This document shows positions 16,466-23,161 of a DNA stretch of 35,015 nucleotides, piece after piece. The stretch is from contig DATLNM010000043.1 in the NCBI GenBank assembly GCA_035536775.1, forward strand, positions 1 through 35,015, in the 5' to 3' direction. The notes under the pieces were generated by a model. That model worked only from the letters and a program-made list of their open reading frames with translations, was not told where the DNA came from and ran no database searches. Source of the stretch: DATLNM01 sp035536775 (GTDB lineage Bacteria > Actinomycetota > CADDZG01 > WHSQ01). Within the stretch, counting starts at the first letter, position 1; every line of letters begins with the position of its first letter. The position numbers were made by a program, and so were the translations under genes.

Positions 16466-16998
16466 TAGAAGAGGTCCGGATCCAGCGCGGAAACGGTGAG
16501 CTCGACCCCGAGGTCCGTGCGCAACGCGTCGAGCTCGGCAGCAAGGTCCATATCCTTGGGAGCGGCGACCTCGAGCATCAACGCATAGATCGCATCGTCG
16601 TCCCCGAGCATGCGCGAATTGAGATCGAGGATGTTGACCGAACGCTCAGCTAGGGCCGCGGTCACCTTGAAGACGATCCCTGGGCGGTCCGCGCCGTAAA
16701 CCGAAACCATGTGCGTGGCGCGGCCCTGCGCCGGTGCAGCGTCACCGACCGGACGCGCCGACACCACCAAGCCCAGATCGCGCCCCGCGGGCTCGAGCGC
16801 GTTCTGGACGTCGTCGAACCCGATCTCCGGGGGAACATTGACCACGAGCACGATCGAGAAATGGCCGCGTAGGATGGTCGACGTCGCATCCTCGAGGTTG
16901 CACCCGAGGTCGAACAGAACCTGCGTTACGGCGGCGACGATCCCGGGTCTGTCCGGTCCGATAGCGGTTACCGCGATGTGGTGACGTCGATCGCTCAC
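16465..16998 (-). CDS. Tandem ACT-domain protein, GcvR-like
   Basis: GTG 16998 is chosen because it overlaps the MFS stop as GTGA and has GGAAGG just upstream; the longer in-frame extension lies inside the MFS gene. The 177-aa protein consists of two ACT domains. Both begin with the typical core: ITAIGPDRPGIVAAVTQVL-like at about residue 8, and VYGADRPGIVFKVTAAL at about 100. The DRPGI(V) loop is where such domains bind amino acids. The architecture matches the glycine cleavage system repressor-like family (GcvR), which acts through protein contacts and lacks a DNA-binding domain. The ligand is unknown. It lies between an MFS transporter and peptide deformylase. Confidence 0.85.
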   Translation of the reverse strand: MSDRRHHIAVTAIGPDRPGIVAAVTQVLFDLGCNLEDATSTILRGHFSIVLVVNVPPEIGFDDVQNALEPAGRDLGLVVSARPVGDAAPAQGRATHMVSVYGADRPGIVFKVTAALAERSVNILDLNSRMLGDDDAIYALMLEVAAPKDMDLAAELDALRTDLGVELTVSALDPDLF

Positions 16999-18266
16999 AG
17001 CCTTCCTTCCCCACGCGGCGTCATCTCTCTCTGACGCACCTGATGCCTTCCGACCATATAGACCAAACCGAGGAGAGTAGCGAGGATGCCGGCTCCCATT
17101 ACCCCAGGACCGGCAGGCAGAGCGGCCGCAAGTGGGGCAGCGGCACCCGCGACCCAGGCAAGCTGAAGCACCGACTCGAAGCGTGCGAATGCCCACCCGC
17201 GCGCGGCTGCCGGGGTTTCGCGCTGCACGAGCGAGTCAAACGCGACCTTGGCAGCGCCTGATGAGACTCCGATCGCGAATACCAGCATCCCCGCCGTGAT
17301 CAGCGAGAACCACCTTCCAACGAGCACGCCCGCGAAGCCGGCTACGAACAGCATCACGATGAGGATGCCTTCCTCCTTCAACAGCGCGCGCAGACGCGGG
17401 GCCACAAGCGCGCCGATCAGTCCCCCAGCTGCGGCAGACCCGATAAGCAAACCCAGTCCGGCAGAGCCGAACTCCTCGCGTCGTAGCGCGAACGCGAGAT
17501 GAAAGACCAGGAAACCGTTTAGGAAGCGCAATCCAGCAATGGCGACAATCGCTTGGCGGATCGAGACCGAACGCACTGCCGCTCGAGCCCCCTCGCGCTC
17601 ACCCACATTGTGGCGGCCCTTCGGGGAGGGAAGCAACAGCGCGCTAAGCGCCGCGATCGCATATACGAACGACGCGATGCGCAGTTCCGTCTCGACGCCG
17701 GGCCATCTGATGAGAAGCAGACCGACGCTGCCGGCGACGATGCCGGTTATCGCGGCCCCTTTCGACAGAGATGCGTTCGCACTCACCAACGAGCGACCCT
17801 TCGGCACGAGCTGCGGGATCAGGGCGCCGCGCACGACCTGCGATGCGCGCGTGAGCATCAAGACTCCGAACGCGATCGGAAACAGATAGAACGAATCGAG
17901 GCGCGTCGCAAGCATCCACGCGAGCGCACCTCGTCCGGCCGCCGACGCGACCGCCGCCCAACGAAGCCCGCCCCTGTGGTTGTCGAGGAAGCGCGCGAGC
18001 AACGGAGCGACGATCGCGAACGGCGCCATCGTGAGGCCGAGGTACAGCGCAACACGTCCCCGCGCTGTCGTCTCAGGAACAGAGAAGAACAACGAGCCCG
18101 CCAGCGCCATAGCGATGAAGGTGTCGCCGGCCGCTCCCGCGGCCTGTGCGAGTTGCAGCCGGCGGAACTGCGGGCTGGTCGGTTCAGCCGCGCGGCGCGG
18201 TCCCGTGCGCACGCTGGGGAAGCGGGCCGGGGCTTGGGAATGCGGGATCCGGGCTCCTGTCGCCAT
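16995..18266 (-). CDS. Major facilitator superfamily transporter
   Basis: ATG 18266 starts a 423-aa protein with a hydrophilic N-terminus (about 45 residues) followed by roughly twelve hydrophobic segments, for example LAQAAGAAGDTFIAMALAG, GRVALYLGLTMAPFAIVAPL and VMGAGILATLLGLVYMVG. PLLARFLDNHRGGLRW resembles the loop 2-3 signature of MFS carriers (GxLaDrxGrr). The longer open frame extending to 18641 overlaps a plus-strand gene and lacks membrane character, so it is rejected. TACCCT lies 9 nt before ATG and there is no ribosome binding site, so the message may be nearly leaderless. Substrate is unknown. It heads the operon with the ACT protein and peptide deformylase. Confidence 0.85.
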   Translation of the reverse strand: MATGARIPHSQAPARFPSVRTGPRRAAEPTSPQFRRLQLAQAAGAAGDTFIAMALAGSLFFSVPETTARGRVALYLGLTMAPFAIVAPLLARFLDNHRGGLRWAAVASAAGRGALAWMLATRLDSFYLFPIAFGVLMLTRASQVVRGALIPQLVPKGRSLVSANASLSKGAAITGIVAGSVGLLLIRWPGVETELRIASFVYAIAALSALLLPSPKGRHNVGEREGARAAVRSVSIRQAIVAIAGLRFLNGFLVFHLAFALRREEFGSAGLGLLIGSAAAGGLIGALVAPRLRALLKEEGILIVMLFVAGFAGVLVGRWFSLITAGMLVFAIGVSSGAAKVAFDSLVQRETPAAARGWAFARFESVLQLAWVAGAAAPLAAALPAGPGVMGAGILATLLGLVYMVGRHQVRQREMTPRGEGRL

Positions 18267-18384
18267 GGGGGACTCAGGGTAGAGCGCGGCGCGTGCAATG
18301 GGCGGAAACGAGACCCCGGAAAAATCTTCAGGAATTTCTCTTGGTGTTGGTTTAGACCATTTTGGGGCTGGGAACCCTGGGCCT

Positions 18385-19110
18385 ATGCGCCGCGTCGTCA
18401 AGCAACAGCAGAGAGTAAAGACGAGTCCCGTCGTGGTTGCCCGCCGCCTGGAGGAAGCTCTCCGGACGGGCAAAAGGGCCCCGGGCTTCGACGCCGACTC
18501 TGCAGAGCTCGACACCCTCATAGGGGCCATACAGAGCGAGACCGACAAGATCGACGACGGCCTCGAAGCCGCCGGCTGCTGGGTCGACCTCGATGCTCTC
18601 GAGCGGGGCCGGGGCGACACTTTCGAACGGGGCCAGAGCAAAGTTCCCGCCGCAGCTCCTGCGGACCCTCAGCCCGAGAAGGAAGTCATCGACCTGTGGC
18701 TGACACCGCAGGTCGCGTCGGCCGAGCTCCGTGCTCTCGCCGGCCGCGAGCTCTCGATGGATGAGCTCTACCCAGCACTTCCCGACGAAGACTCGAAGAG
18801 CGAGTCCCCTGCACAGTCCCCCGCTGAATCCTTCGATGAGTTCGTCAAGCAGCTCAGTGACCCGGACACCAAAGTTGCCGCCGCCAAGCTGGACACGGAT
18901 CTCAGCCGCCAGGGCGTGTTCTCGATGCTCCACGATCTCGCATCGGTGCGGATCGCTCAGGAAGAGAACCTCGGCGACATCAAGTGGGTCCAGCCGAGGA
19001 ACCTGGGTGACTGGAAGCTCATGACCCTGAGTGAAGTGGACGACGCCGCTGAGGAATACATCGACCTCTGGGAGGACCAGCGACCGCTACGCCGAGCGTT
19101 GGGCGCATGA
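18385..19110 (+). CDS. Unrecognised acidic protein
   Basis: I do not recognise this family. ATG 18385 gives 241 aa; an in-frame ATG at 18298 is possible but overlaps the AT-rich stretch that looks like the promoter. The N-terminus is basic (MRRVVKQQQRVK), and the rest is acidic and mostly helical in composition, with a Pro/Ser-rich linker (DEDSKSESPAQSPAES) near the middle. A conserved-looking C-terminal part contains LSRQGVFSMLHDLASVRIAQEENLG, the phrase WVQPRNLGDWKLMT, and EEYIDLWEDQRPLRRALG. There is no signal peptide and no membrane helix, so it is cytoplasmic. It is divergent from the MFS gene and converges on the response regulator 13 bases away. Confidence 0.6.
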   Translation: MRRVVKQQQRVKTSPVVVARRLEEALRTGKRAPGFDADSAELDTLIGAIQSETDKIDDGLEAAGCWVDLDALERGRGDTFERGQSKVPAAAPADPQPEKEVIDLWLTPQVASAELRALAGRELSMDELYPALPDEDSKSESPAQSPAESFDEFVKQLSDPDTKVAAAKLDTDLSRQGVFSMLHDLASVRIAQEENLGDIKWVQPRNLGDWKLMTLSEVDDAAEEYIDLWEDQRPLRRALGA

Positions 19111-19123
19111 ACTGGGACCGGGG

Positions 19124-19768
19124 TTAGATCAACCTCTCGCGGGCGGCACGGGCGACCGCCTGCGACCGATTCTGCACTCCGAGCTTGTCCTGAACCCTCA
19201 GTAGCGCTCGCTTCATGCTCGACTCACTGACCGACAGCTCCGCTGCGATGCGCGCGTTGTCCAGTCCCTCGGCAACGAGCTGGAGAAGCCGCTTGTCCTC
19301 TTCGGTGAGCTCCTCGAACAACGAGCCTCCGGCAGAGGTCATGGCGCGCACGCCCTCGCGAGGCATCACGACGTAGCCCTCTAAAGCAAGCTCGATGGCC
19401 CCGATGATCCGGGCCGGGGAGAGCTCCTTGAGGACGTAGCCGGACGCGCCGAGTCTCATCAGCTCGCCTATGTCTCGCTCGTCTGAGATCGCGGTACAGG
19501 CGATGACCTTCTTACGTGGGAACTCCCGAAGGACGCGCTCGGTCGCCTCGATGCCTTCCCGGGGGGCGCCCATCAGCACGTCCATGAGGATGACGTCCGG
19601 TTCGAGCTCCTTGACCTTTAGGAGGGCCTCGTCAGACGACGCCGCCACACCGACAACCTCGAACTCCGGAGCATGGGCTTCAAGCAGCATCTTGAGGCCC
19701 TCAGAGAACGACGCGTGGTCGTCCACGATCAACACTCTTGCTGAGCGCCCCTGGCCGCCGTTGCCCAT
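19124..19768 (-). CDS. NarL/FixJ-family response regulator
   Basis: 214 aa. The receiver domain (about 10-130) has the acidic pair in VLIVDDHASF, the phosphoacceptor Asp in VILMDVLMG (near residue 61), the Thr in IACTAIS and the Lys in GYVLKELSP. The C-terminal LuxR-type helix-turn-helix runs from LTEEDKRLLQLVAEGLDNARIAAELSV through the recognition helix SESSMKRALLRVQDKLGV. That helix departs from the usual E-x-T-V-K pattern (here E-S-S-M-K). No sensor kinase is encoded in the window, so it is an orphan here. TAGGCT lies exactly 6 nt before the ATG and predicts a leaderless message. Confidence 0.92.
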   Translation of the reverse strand: MGNGGQGRSARVLIVDDHASFSEGLKMLLEAHAPEFEVVGVAASSDEALLKVKELEPDVILMDVLMGAPREGIEATERVLREFPRKKVIACTAISDERDIGELMRLGASGYVLKELSPARIIGAIELALEGYVVMPREGVRAMTSAGGSLFEELTEEDKRLLQLVAEGLDNARIAAELSVSESSMKRALLRVQDKLGVQNRSQAVARAARERLI

Positions 19769-19774
19769 GAGGGA

Positions 19775-19780
19775 AGCCTA
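19775..19780 (-). promoter_or_regulatory. -10 box of the response-regulator gene (leaderless)
   Basis: TAGGCT on the minus strand is followed by 6 bases and then ATG 19768. There is no ribosome binding site. No convincing -35 is visible. Confidence 0.5.
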
Positions 19781-19795
19781 GTCGGCTTTCGCTTT

Positions 19796-20011
19796 GCGTG
19801 ACCCGAAAGGGTCAATCCGTTGGCCCTCGCAGGCCAACCTTTCCGCCGGACGGACCAGACTGCCCGAACGGGCTTCCGCCGAGCACGCCGTCGGGCTAGA
19901 AAGGAACCAGTTCTAGAGATGTGCGGTCGCGGTTGGAGTGGCGGAGGGCGAGGGCGTAGTCTCCCCTCGCCCTTAACTCCATATGGGCTGCCAGGCTGGG
20001 GCGAGGAGGCG
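19796..20011 (+). ncRNA. Candidate structured leader RNA / translational switch
   Basis: Several hairpins follow each other on the plus strand: GACCC-GAAA-GGGTC (19800-19813, GNRA loop), GTTGGCC-CTCGCA-GGCCAAC (19819-19838), GCCC-GAAC-GGGC (19862-19873) and CTAGAA-N9-TTCTAG (19896-19916). Then AGGGCGAGGG (19945-19954) pairs perfectly over 10 bp with CCCTCGCCCT (19964-19973). The same C-rich strand can instead pair over 8 bp with GGGCGAGG (19999-20006), which covers part of the GAGGAGG ribosome binding site (20003-20009). Mutually exclusive pairing of this kind is how translational riboswitches work. It matches no class I can name. GC-rich DNA forms such pairings by chance more easily, so this is a candidate only. 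Confidence 0.4.
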
Positions 20012-20509
20012 ATGTTGAGCAAGGCAACTGACTCCGTAAGCTATGCCGCCTCACTGACGCCAAGGATCATCTATCGCGTTGTCTTCGACGATGACGGGCC
20101 TATGGGCTACCAAGCCACCCCCGAATCCCCACGCTGGGCACTTGCCCAGGACGCCGTCGACCTCGTCGCCCGTGGCGCAGCCGATGGGATATTCGGCCTC
20201 AGCACCGTCGAGGCCATGTTCCTGATCCACCTGTGGGGCGGCGGACGGGACGCCCTCGACGACCCGAACTCCCCTACCCCGCCGCCGGTCGCAGACGCCG
20301 AGCCGGAGGAAGTGCCCGCCCTAGGACGAGTCGACGTCTTCCGCACCCTTCGCGACATGGGCCGCGTGATGACCCACCATCCCGGCGATATCAGGGTCAT
20401 CAAGCCCGAAGCCGATTCCCCCACGCTCGTCGGGCGTGATGGAGGGGCCGATCGCACCGACCTCCGCCAGGATGAAAAGCCCCTCGCCCGGCCCCTGTTC
20501 GACCGCTGA
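20012..20509 (+). CDS. Unrecognised protein downstream of the hairpin-rich leader
   Basis: I do not recognise this family. The frame starts at ATG 20012 or TTG 20015; GAGGAGG (20003-20009) is 2 nt before the ATG but 5 nt before the TTG, so the TTG may be the true start. The product is about 165 aa, without signal peptide or membrane helix. Residues 10-85 look like a folded domain (YAASLTPRIIYRVVFDDDGP, SPRWALAQDAVDLVARGA, FGLSTVEAMFLIHLWGGG). A Pro/acidic linker (PTPPPVADAEPEE) follows, then a second segment GRVDVFRTLRDMGRVMTHHPGDIRVI and a charged tail. It stands alone and is followed by a good terminator. Confidence 0.6.
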   Translation: MLSKATDSVSYAASLTPRIIYRVVFDDDGPMGYQATPESPRWALAQDAVDLVARGAADGIFGLSTVEAMFLIHLWGGGRDALDDPNSPTPPPVADAEPEEVPALGRVDVFRTLRDMGRVMTHHPGDIRVIKPEADSPTLVGRDGGADRTDLRQDEKPLARPLFDR

Positions 20510-20534
20510 TTCCACAGGGTTTACTTAATGAAAC

Positions 20535-20559
20535 AGGCCCTGTTGCCAGGGCCTTTTTT
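20535..20559 (+). terminator. Rho-independent terminator
   Basis: AGGCCCTG (20535-20542), loop TTGC, CAGGGCCT (20547-20554), then five more T. It lies 26 bases after the stop of the gene at 20012-20509. It also ends right at the 3' end of the minus-strand tRNA-Val and could stop both transcripts, although the minus side has only a weak T-run. Confidence 0.85.
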
Positions 20560-20633
20560 GGTGGGGCGTACTGGGATTGAACCAGTGACCTCTTGCGTGT
20601 CGAGCAAGCGCTCTCCCGCTGAGCTAACGCCCC
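20559..20633 (-). tRNA. tRNA-Val (anticodon GAC)
   Basis: The minus strand folds as a complete cloverleaf: acceptor GGGGCGT/ACGCCCC (20633-20627 with 20569-20563), D-stem GCTC/GAGC, anticodon stem CTTGC/GCAAG, T-stem ACTGG/CCAGT with loop TTCAATC, discriminator A, and an encoded CCA (20561-20559). The anticodon loop is TCGACAC, so anticodon GAC, valine. Position 33 is C instead of the nearly universal U; the order of bases 32-33 (TC) looks like the usual CT reversed. Confidence 0.92.
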
Positions 20634-20644
20634 AAGCGTTCGCA

Positions 20645-20720
20645 CGGGATCTCTCGATCCCGGCGGGCGCTCGATAGTAACGGGTCGGCCGGGGGGTCTG
20701 CCTCGGGGATGACTTATCCT
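20645..20720. promoter_or_regulatory. Divergent tRNA promoter region with an inverted repeat
   Basis: On the minus strand TACTAT (20679-20674) is a plausible -10 for tRNA-Val. On the plus strand TATCCT (20715-20720) is a plausible -10 for tRNA-Cys. -35 elements are not clear. CGGGATC-TCTC-GATCCCG (20645-20662) is a 7-bp inverted repeat in the tRNA-Val leader and may guide processing. Confidence 0.4.
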
Positions 20721-20744
20721 GCGGAACTTGCCCATCCGGGCGAT

Positions 20745-20819
20745 GGCGGCGTGGCCGAGTGGTTTAGGCAAGGGCCTGCAAAGCCCTGTACAGCGGTTCG
20801 ATTCCGCTCGCCGCCTCCA
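20745..20819 (+). tRNA. tRNA-Cys (anticodon GCA)
   Basis: Acceptor GGCGGCG/CGCCGCC, D-arm GCC..GGC, anticodon stem AGGGC/GCCCT with loop CTGCAAA (anticodon GCA), T-stem AGCGG/CCGCT with loop TTCGATT, discriminator T as expected for cysteine, and an encoded CCA (20817-20819). Confidence 0.97.
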
Positions 20820-20838
20820 AGCAGATCGAGACCTGGCG

Positions 20839-21423
20839 TCATGCGGTCGGGTGCGCTGGGATTCCGTTGGGCGATCTCGGGGTCAGCAGGCCGGCGATGA
20901 GATACACGACCGCGCCGACCATCGCAGGTGTCCCGATGAGGGTCAGGATCGTCTCTCTGACCGTCCACTTATCGCCGATGACCATGTAATAGGTCGTGAT
21001 CGCCGCGATCGACACGATCGCGAGGACCGCAGAAGTGACGAGCCGGTGGTGGCGGCGATCCGAATCGGGGGTTCGGATCGCGCGCGCGAGGGTGCTTCGT
21101 TGAGCCACCGCGAGCCCGACCGCTAGGACCACGAACAGGAGCCCGGGGAAAAGGCCGGTGAGGACGCCGACCGCGGCAGCTGCAACGAGAAGAGCGATGG
21201 TGATGCTGATGGTCGTTGCGCTTTTCTGTTCGTTCATGACTCTCTCCAATCGGTAGCGGGGAACCGTGACGAGGAGGTCGATGCCGGTCCGGGTCCATGC
21301 GGCGCGGACGCCGCGGTGCTCGACGAGGTCGGCGAAGTGCTGCACGAGGTCGTCTCCGTAGTGACCGCGGAAACCTGCCGGGTAGAGACGAAGGAGCGAT
21401 CGGTAGACCACGTCGCCCGTCAT
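20839..21423 (-). CDS. Small four-helix membrane protein, PadR partner
   Basis: ATG 21423 lies two bases after the PadR stop; the longer frame to 21501 overlaps padR and is rejected. The 194-aa product begins MTGDVVYRSLLRLYPAGFRGHYGDDLVQHFADL. This is the N-terminal motif (RLYPxxFRxxYGxd) found in membrane proteins and permeases that are paired with PadR repressors. About four hydrophobic helices follow (around residues 72-110, 125-150 and 165-190). I see no catalytic motif. Genes of this type often affect stress response or efflux, but the function here is open. Confidence 0.75.
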   Translation of the reverse strand: MTGDVVYRSLLRLYPAGFRGHYGDDLVQHFADLVEHRGVRAAWTRTGIDLLVTVPRYRLERVMNEQKSATTISITIALLVAAAAVGVLTGLFPGLLFVVLAVGLAVAQRSTLARAIRTPDSDRRHHRLVTSAVLAIVSIAAITTYYMVIGDKWTVRETILTLIGTPAMVGAVVYLIAGLLTPRSPNGIPAHPTA

Positions 21424-21425
21424 GG

Positions 21426-21776
21426 TCAAGCCAACTCGGGGCGCAGGTTGGAGCGCGTCTTTCGGACGAGACCCGCGAGGCGGTCCGCTTCTGCCGCGCA
21501 CACCCGGGAGCCGAGGCCGGTCAACCTGTAATAACGGCGCCGTTGATCATCGTCCGGGCCCGGACGATGAGTTGATTCCTCCGCGAGTCCGTCGTCGACC
21601 AGACGTTTCAGAGTTCCGTAGAGACTCGCGGGGCCCATTCGCACGATCCCCTCGGACGAGTCCTCAACGGCTTGCATGATCGCGTAACCGTGCATCTCCC
21701 CTTCCGTCAGGGCCACGAGAACGTGGAACTGGGCTTGGGGAAGCGGCAGGTAGGGCAACGGGTCTGACTCGTGCAT
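21426..21776 (-). CDS. PadR-family transcriptional regulator
   Basis: 116 aa. The winged helix-turn-helix has the family pattern QFHVLVALTEGEMHGYAIMQAVED, then MGPASLYGTLKRLVDDGLAEE (recognition helix with LYGTLKRL) and the wing RRRYYRLTGLGSRV. A short C-terminal dimerisation helix follows (AEADRLAGLVRKTR). It sits directly upstream of the small membrane protein gene, a standard PadR/target pair. Its promoter holds a perfect palindrome between -35 and -10 and the message is predicted to be leaderless, so it probably represses its own operon until an inducer binds. Confidence 0.92.
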   Translation of the reverse strand: MHESDPLPYLPLPQAQFHVLVALTEGEMHGYAIMQAVEDSSEGIVRMGPASLYGTLKRLVDDGLAEESTHRPGPDDDQRRRYYRLTGLGSRVCAAEADRLAGLVRKTRSNLRPELA

Positions 21777-21782
21777 GTGGCG

Positions 21783-21810
21783 ACTATATCACTTCTTGAT
21801 ATACCGTCAA
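21783..21810 (-). promoter_or_regulatory. Promoter and palindromic operator of the padR operon
   Basis: On the minus strand TTGACG (21810-21805), a 16-base spacer and TATAGT (21788-21783) form a near-consensus promoter; 6 bases later comes ATG 21776, so the message should be leaderless. TATATCA-N5-TGATATA (21785-21803) is a perfect 7-bp inverted repeat filling the spacer and part of the -10. The ATATCA/TGATAT arms match known PadR-type operators in style. Confidence 0.75.
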
Positions 21811-21871
21811 GCGATACAGTTGCGCCCGCCACCCGTGCGCCCACCAGGGCCTTCGCCTTAGGGTCCGGGGC

Positions 21872-23161
21872 ATGGCGGGAACGTGGATCGAGCGCGATGC
21901 GTCGGTCGTCTGGCACGGCTTCACTCAGATGGACGCGTTCCTTCGGAACTCTCCGCTCGTCATCGAGTCGGCCGAGGGGCACGAGCTCATCGACGTCGAC
22001 GGGAAGCGGTACCTAGACGCGATCTCCTCGTTGTGGGTCAACACGCTCGGCCATCGCGTCCCCGAGCTCGATCAGGCCGTGATCGACCAACTCGGGCGCG
22101 TCGCTCACTCGACGCTTCTCGGCCACGGCAACACAACCGTCGTCGAGCTATCGGAAGCGCTCGCCGAGGTCGTCCCCGTCGACGAGCCTCATTTCGTCTA
22201 CGCGTCCGACGGGGCCGCGGCGGTCGAGCAGGCCCTCAAGATCGCCTTCCAGTACTGGAAGAACGAAGGTTCGGAGGGCAAGACCACCTACATGGCGTTC
22301 GGCGGGGCGTATCACGGCGACACGGTGGGGTCGCTGTCGGTTGGCGGTGACGGTTTCGGAAGCTCGACGTTCGACGATCTCCGCTTCCCAGTCGTTCGCG
22401 CGCCGGGCTTCGACGACCCGGCCTTCATCGACGCGGCGATAGAGCTACTCGAGACAACGCACGACGAGCTCGCGGCAGTGGTGGTGGAGCCGTTGGTGCA
22501 GGGGGCCGCGGGGATCCGGGTCGCGCCGACTGACGGCTTCAAGGATCTCGAGGCCTCGTGCCGCGACCTCGGTGTCCTGCTCATCTGCGACGAGGTCGCG
22601 ACCGGGTTCGGTAGAACGGGCAGTCTGTTCGCGTCGGAGATCTGCGGGATCCGTCCCGACATCATGGCGCTCGGCAAAGGCCTCACGGGCGGCTATCTGC
22701 CGATGTCGGTAACGGTGACGAGTGGCGCGATCTACAAAGCATTCCTCGGCGAGGATCTGGGTCCCAAGACGCTGTACCACGGTCACTCGTACGGCGGAAA
22801 CGCACTTGCAGCCGCGGTCGCGCGCAAGCATCTGGAGCTCATCCGCGCGCCGGAGATCCTCGCCAACGTGAACGACCGGGCGGAACAGTTGAAGCGGCTA
22901 CTCGACGAGCGCGTTGCACCGTTAGCGGGTGTCGCGGATATCAGGACGCAGGGCCTGATGTGTGGCGTCGAGCTCGCACCGGGCTCGCCGGGCGAGCGAC
23001 GCGGCCGACTGGTGTGTGCGGGTGCCGTCGCGCGCGGGGTCTTGCTTCGTCCGCTCGGAGACGTCGTCGTGCTGATGCCGCCGCTGACGATCACCGAACC
23101 AGAGATCGAGCGCATCGTCGAGGCGCTTGCGGAGTCGATCGAAGAGGTGTGTGCGCCATGA
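21872..23161 (+). CDS. bioA: Adenosylmethionine-8-amino-7-oxononanoate aminotransferase
   Basis: Third-last step of biotin synthesis: KAPA is transaminated to DAPA, with SAM as the usual amino donor. The 429-aa PLP enzyme begins with VWHGFTQMDAF, the BioA N-terminal signature that helps bind KAPA. It has YASDGAAAVEQALKIAFQYW, AFGGAYHGDTVG, the PLP Asp in LLICDEVATGFGRTG and the Schiff-base Lys in MALGKGLTGGYLPMS. ATG 21872 has no ribosome binding site; TAGGGT ends 7 nt before it, so the transcript is probably leaderless. It heads bioA-F-D-B-bsaP. Confidence 0.94.
   Translation: MAGTWIERDASVVWHGFTQMDAFLRNSPLVIESAEGHELIDVDGKRYLDAISSLWVNTLGHRVPELDQAVIDQLGRVAHSTLLGHGNTTVVELSEALAEVVPVDEPHFVYASDGAAAVEQALKIAFQYWKNEGSEGKTTYMAFGGAYHGDTVGSLSVGGDGFGSSTFDDLRFPVVRAPGFDDPAFIDAAIELLETTHDELAAVVVEPLVQGAAGIRVAPTDGFKDLEASCRDLGVLLICDEVATGFGRTGSLFASEICGIRPDIMALGKGLTGGYLPMSVTVTSGAIYKAFLGEDLGPKTLYHGHSYGGNALAAAVARKHLELIRAPEILANVNDRAEQLKRLLDERVAPLAGVADIRTQGLMCGVELAPGSPGERRGRLVCAGAVARGVLLRPLGDVVVLMPPLTITEPEIERIVEALAESIEEVCAP

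Noticed and set aside
18267..18641. Upstream extension of the MFS transporter frame
   Set aside because: It overlaps a plus-strand gene, has no membrane or signal character, and the ATG at 18266 gives a normal-length carrier.
19769..19840. Class I c-di-GMP riboswitch on the minus strand (CACGCAAAGC and a GAAA-type hairpin)
   Set aside because: Only fragments of the consensus are present, the P3 part is missing, and the downstream gene appears leaderless.
20559..20819. tRNA-associated integration site
   Set aside because: No integrase, no duplicated tRNA end and no change in gene character next to the two tRNAs.
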